Source of the DNA: CAYVIB01 sp964451365
Lineage (GTDB): Bacteria; Pseudomonadota; Gammaproteobacteria; Pseudomonadales; Cellvibrionaceae
Assembly: GCA_964451365.1 (NCBI GenBank)
Contig: CAYVIB010000002.1
Coordinates: forward strand, 246,479 to 310,478
Length of the DNA stretch: 64,000 nt
Direction: 5' to 3'
Under the pieces are notes generated by a model. It was not told where the DNA came from. It saw nothing but the letters and a program-made list of their open reading frames with translations, and did not search any database. Positions 62,392 through 64,000 of the stretch are shown here, in pieces. The translations under genes and the position numbers were made by a program. Every line of letters begins with the position of its first letter. Positions within the stretch are counted from its first letter, which is position 1.

Positions 62392-62984
62392 GAGTCAATG
62401 GTCATCTCCGTGCGGTAACCATCCCACATCCCGGCATGGCCGTAACTGGTGCTGCCCAACATAAGGCCGTAACCATAGCCCAGGCTACCGAACACCGTCG
62501 ATTTTTGAACTACCATGACATCTAACGTTTCCCGGGAAACAATTTCGCCATTTCGAAGAGCAATTGAAAAAATGAATAAAATCCTCCGTCGAACCAACCT
62601 GTCCCATGTTTCCCGAAAGCCAAGTGGTAATGCCGTATTGCTTTTGGCTGTTCCCATAGTTTAATGCGTCCCCGGTATGCAATGGATGCAGCTCGTCATT
62701 GATGTCGGAATTCGCCATTCCACCCGGTCCGAAAATATAGAGGCGCATATAATCGGAAAGCGTATCCTGTAACGCGCTGCAAGCTGCTTGTAGTCCAAGG
62801 AAAGCAACAAAAAAAACACTCCATGCATAAAAAACATAACACCTGCGTACCCGCGCCGGTTATAGATAACTTCTTCAGAAATAACATACATGAAAAGGAA
62901 ACGAGCCGGCGGATATTTTACCTGCGCTTTATGCTTCTTTGGCATTCTTTAATGGACTGCCTCGCGCCGAAAAATCGGTACAAC

Positions 62985-63386
62985 CTAAGCAGCTGAATTC
63001 ACCTCCCATATCACACCGAATTTATCCCTGAACATACAGAAACAGGAAGACCAGAATGTCTGCTGAGGTTCCATATCAACGTTGCCTCCCACCGAAAGCC
63101 TGTTGAATATATTTTTAACCTGATCGGCGTTGTCAACCTGTATCAGTAACTGAATTCCGGCCGGTGGCTGATAGTCGCCGGGAACATCCGCTCCCGCAAT
63201 TTCAACGTTCGCGCAGTGTATACTTCCATGCACAATTTTTTCCCGGAGCTTTTCAGGCACTTGATCGGCCGCGGAAGAATCGCCATAGCGCAGCATGGAA
63301 ACCACTTCCCCACCCAGCGATTCCGCATAAAACTGTAACGCCTCTTCACAGTTTCCCGCGAAGTTGATGTGGATACTGATCTTCAT
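62985..63386 (-). CDS. VOC-superfamily (PhnB/glyoxalase-like) protein
   Basis: 133 residues: HINFAGNCEEALQFYAESLG at the N-terminus and CMFRDKFGVIWEVNSAA at the C-terminus are the classic ends of the PhnB-like VOC fold; the internal GGEVVSMLRYGDSS segment also fits. A metal-dependent role is possible (His6 and the Glu of IWEV), but many members of this group have no known reaction. GGGAGGG precedes the ATG. Confidence 0.9.
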   Translation of the reverse strand: MKISIHINFAGNCEEALQFYAESLGGEVVSMLRYGDSSAADQVPEKLREKIVHGSIHCANVEIAGADVPGDYQPPAGIQLLIQVDNADQVKNIFNRLSVGGNVDMEPQQTFWSSCFCMFRDKFGVIWEVNSAA

Positions 63387-63897
63387 GAATTCCCTCCCCC
63401 AACTGTAACCGTTTACTTTTGTACCCGGGAGTTTATCTCAATGTCACATTTCACGCGATGTTAGACCTTGGTCTAATTTCAAATAAACCCCTGTCTGTTA
63501 ATATAAATGGTAGGTATGACAATAACAATCGTGTCATGCCGCACCCAAACAATTGTCCGTTTTACGGCAATTTGGTGTTGGCGATAAAAATAAATAAGTG
63601 TTGAAAAAAAATTTCGGGAGTTATACCCGACTTGTGTTTGTGTAGGACAGACCTGTTTCTAAAGCGTTTTATCGCAGCAAAGCAGGAAAATTAATCCAAG
63701 CGATTACTCATAAATGTTCATTTTATGGGTGTGGGTTGCGCTCGTCCTTAATTTTCCTTTTGTCGTCGCGGCTTCGCGATACCGCGGTCGGTTTCAGGCT
63801 CTATTCCCTGGGCAACTCGGCTGGCCACAAAGTGCAGTCGTCCCGTTATTTTTTGGATTCGTTTAATAAATTCTTACTTCAAGAAGAGGAACTACCT
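63387..63897. other. Long non-coding leader region before an exported protein
   Basis: 511 bp. No gene, tRNA or recognised riboswitch. A CGGG/CCCG hairpin lies near 63615, and a GC-rich block with CGCGG and CCGCGG palindromes at 63763-63788 is followed by GGGCAACTCGGCTGGCCACA. The right part (63640-63897) may form a structured leader or hold the promoter. Confidence 0.4.
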
Positions 63898-64000
63898 ATG
63901 AGGCTTGCATGTTTAAAAAAGGGGACCGTAACGGGCAGGAGTATAGTTACGGCGCTCGTCTGTACCGCTGCCGCGCTGTGCGTATCAGCGGCCAATGCAC
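63898..64000 (+). CDS. Exported protein, N-terminal signal peptide only
   Basis: The first 34 codons before the window ends: a basic start (MRLACLKKGTVTGRS), a hydrophobic core (IVTALVCTAAALCVSA) and a probable signal-peptidase I site after ANA. GAAGAGGAA lies ~7 nt before the ATG. Product unknown; it is secreted or periplasmic. Confidence 0.75.
   Translation, partial: MRLACLKKGTVTGRSIVTALVCTAAALCVSAANA

Larger units (their letters stand above)
61970..62830 (-). pseudogene. Decayed serine hydrolase (class C beta-lactamase family), broken by an inserted element
   Basis: Fragments of one serine hydrolase appear in order on the minus strand. Around 62795-62570: LSDYMRLYIFGPGGMANSD, then TTWLSGNMGQVGSTEDFIHF; a frameshift near 62580; then RNGEIVSRETLDVMVVQ and YGYGLMLGSTSYGHAGMWDG to ~62390. 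The remaining C-terminal piece (FTVDPALDLEFAVLPNGSGR-TQPYLGKVRDIV, stop at 61970) lies beyond inverted-repeat element 3. No intact N-terminus with the catalytic Ser-x-x-Lys is found, and the right boundary is approximate. Clearly non-functional. Confidence 0.8.

Noticed and set aside
63750..63850. c-di-GMP (GEMM) or cobalamin riboswitch in the leader of the last gene
   Set aside because: I looked for GEMM and B12-box core strings; GGGCAACTCGG and GCCACAAAGTGC only loosely resemble them and the required pairings are absent.

Overview
The window reads as chromosome from a gammaproteobacterium, most like the marine Cellvibrionaceae/Pseudomonadales side of the class. This is inferred from gene content and order: pepN, a DUF1315 gene, a rhomboid protease, a metallophosphatase and nadK; tig-clpP-clpX-lon-hupB-ppiD behind a tRNA-Leu; fadB-fadA; a FabY-type ketosynthase; and a three-subunit pntAA-pntAB-pntB transhydrogenase. 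Coding density is high and G+C is moderate. I see no phage, plasmid, CRISPR or complete insertion sequence, so most of the window is core genome.

Layout. 0-6.7 kb (minus strand): nadK, metallophosphatase, rhomboid, DUF1315, pepN, cytochrome b561 and yceI (cut by the window edge). 6.7-11.1 kb: a DUF1853 nuclease-fold gene converges on a run made of a coiled-coil unknown, a PLP deaminase and a cNMP-binding/rhodanese protein. 11.1-12.3 kb: a 357-bp inverted-repeat element, a 31-codon acidic ORF, and tRNA-Val/tRNA-Asp with promoter and terminator. 12.4-16 kb: rmuC, DUF2489, M42 peptidase and flavin reductase, divergent from murI. 16.9-26.3 kb: the proteostasis block ppiD, hupB, lon, clpX, clpP, tig and tRNA-Leu. 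26.4-33.9 kb: lipid metabolism, with fadAB, an XRE-cupin regulator, fabY and a divergent GlxA-like regulator. 33.9-37.1 kb: methyltransferase, ibpA with heat-shock promoter and RNA thermometer, DUF503, an epimerase and hpf. 37.1-37.4 kb: a second inverted-repeat element.

37.5-43.3 kb (plus): a polyamine operon, speA, carboxyspermidine dehydrogenase and nspC, which joins arginine decarboxylation to the aspartate-semialdehyde route to spermidine. It is followed by a diguanylate cyclase fused in frame to a PpnP nucleoside phosphorylase, then arfB. 43.5-50 kb (minus): Fpg/Nei glycosylase, dodecin, M50-CBS protease, NnrU and the transhydrogenase operon. 50-57.8 kb: a frameshifted GyrI-like gene, a membrane chemoreceptor, GNAT and DUF1697 genes, recQ, and an AraC regulator divergent from a TTC38-like TPR gene. 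58.1-60.3 kb: a two-gene secreted operon with a matrixin-like metalloprotease. 60.4-64 kb: a YdjM-like hydrolase, SnoaL-like and VOC genes, a decayed serine hydrolase broken by a third inverted-repeat element, and the first codons of an exported protein.

The most unusual items are the GGDEF-PpnP fusion, three TA-flanked inverted-repeat elements that can each fold into several internal arms, the secreted matrixin operon, and the coiled-coil unknown. The clearest regulatory region is the near-consensus sigma-32 promoter plus ROSE-type thermometer in front of ibpA.
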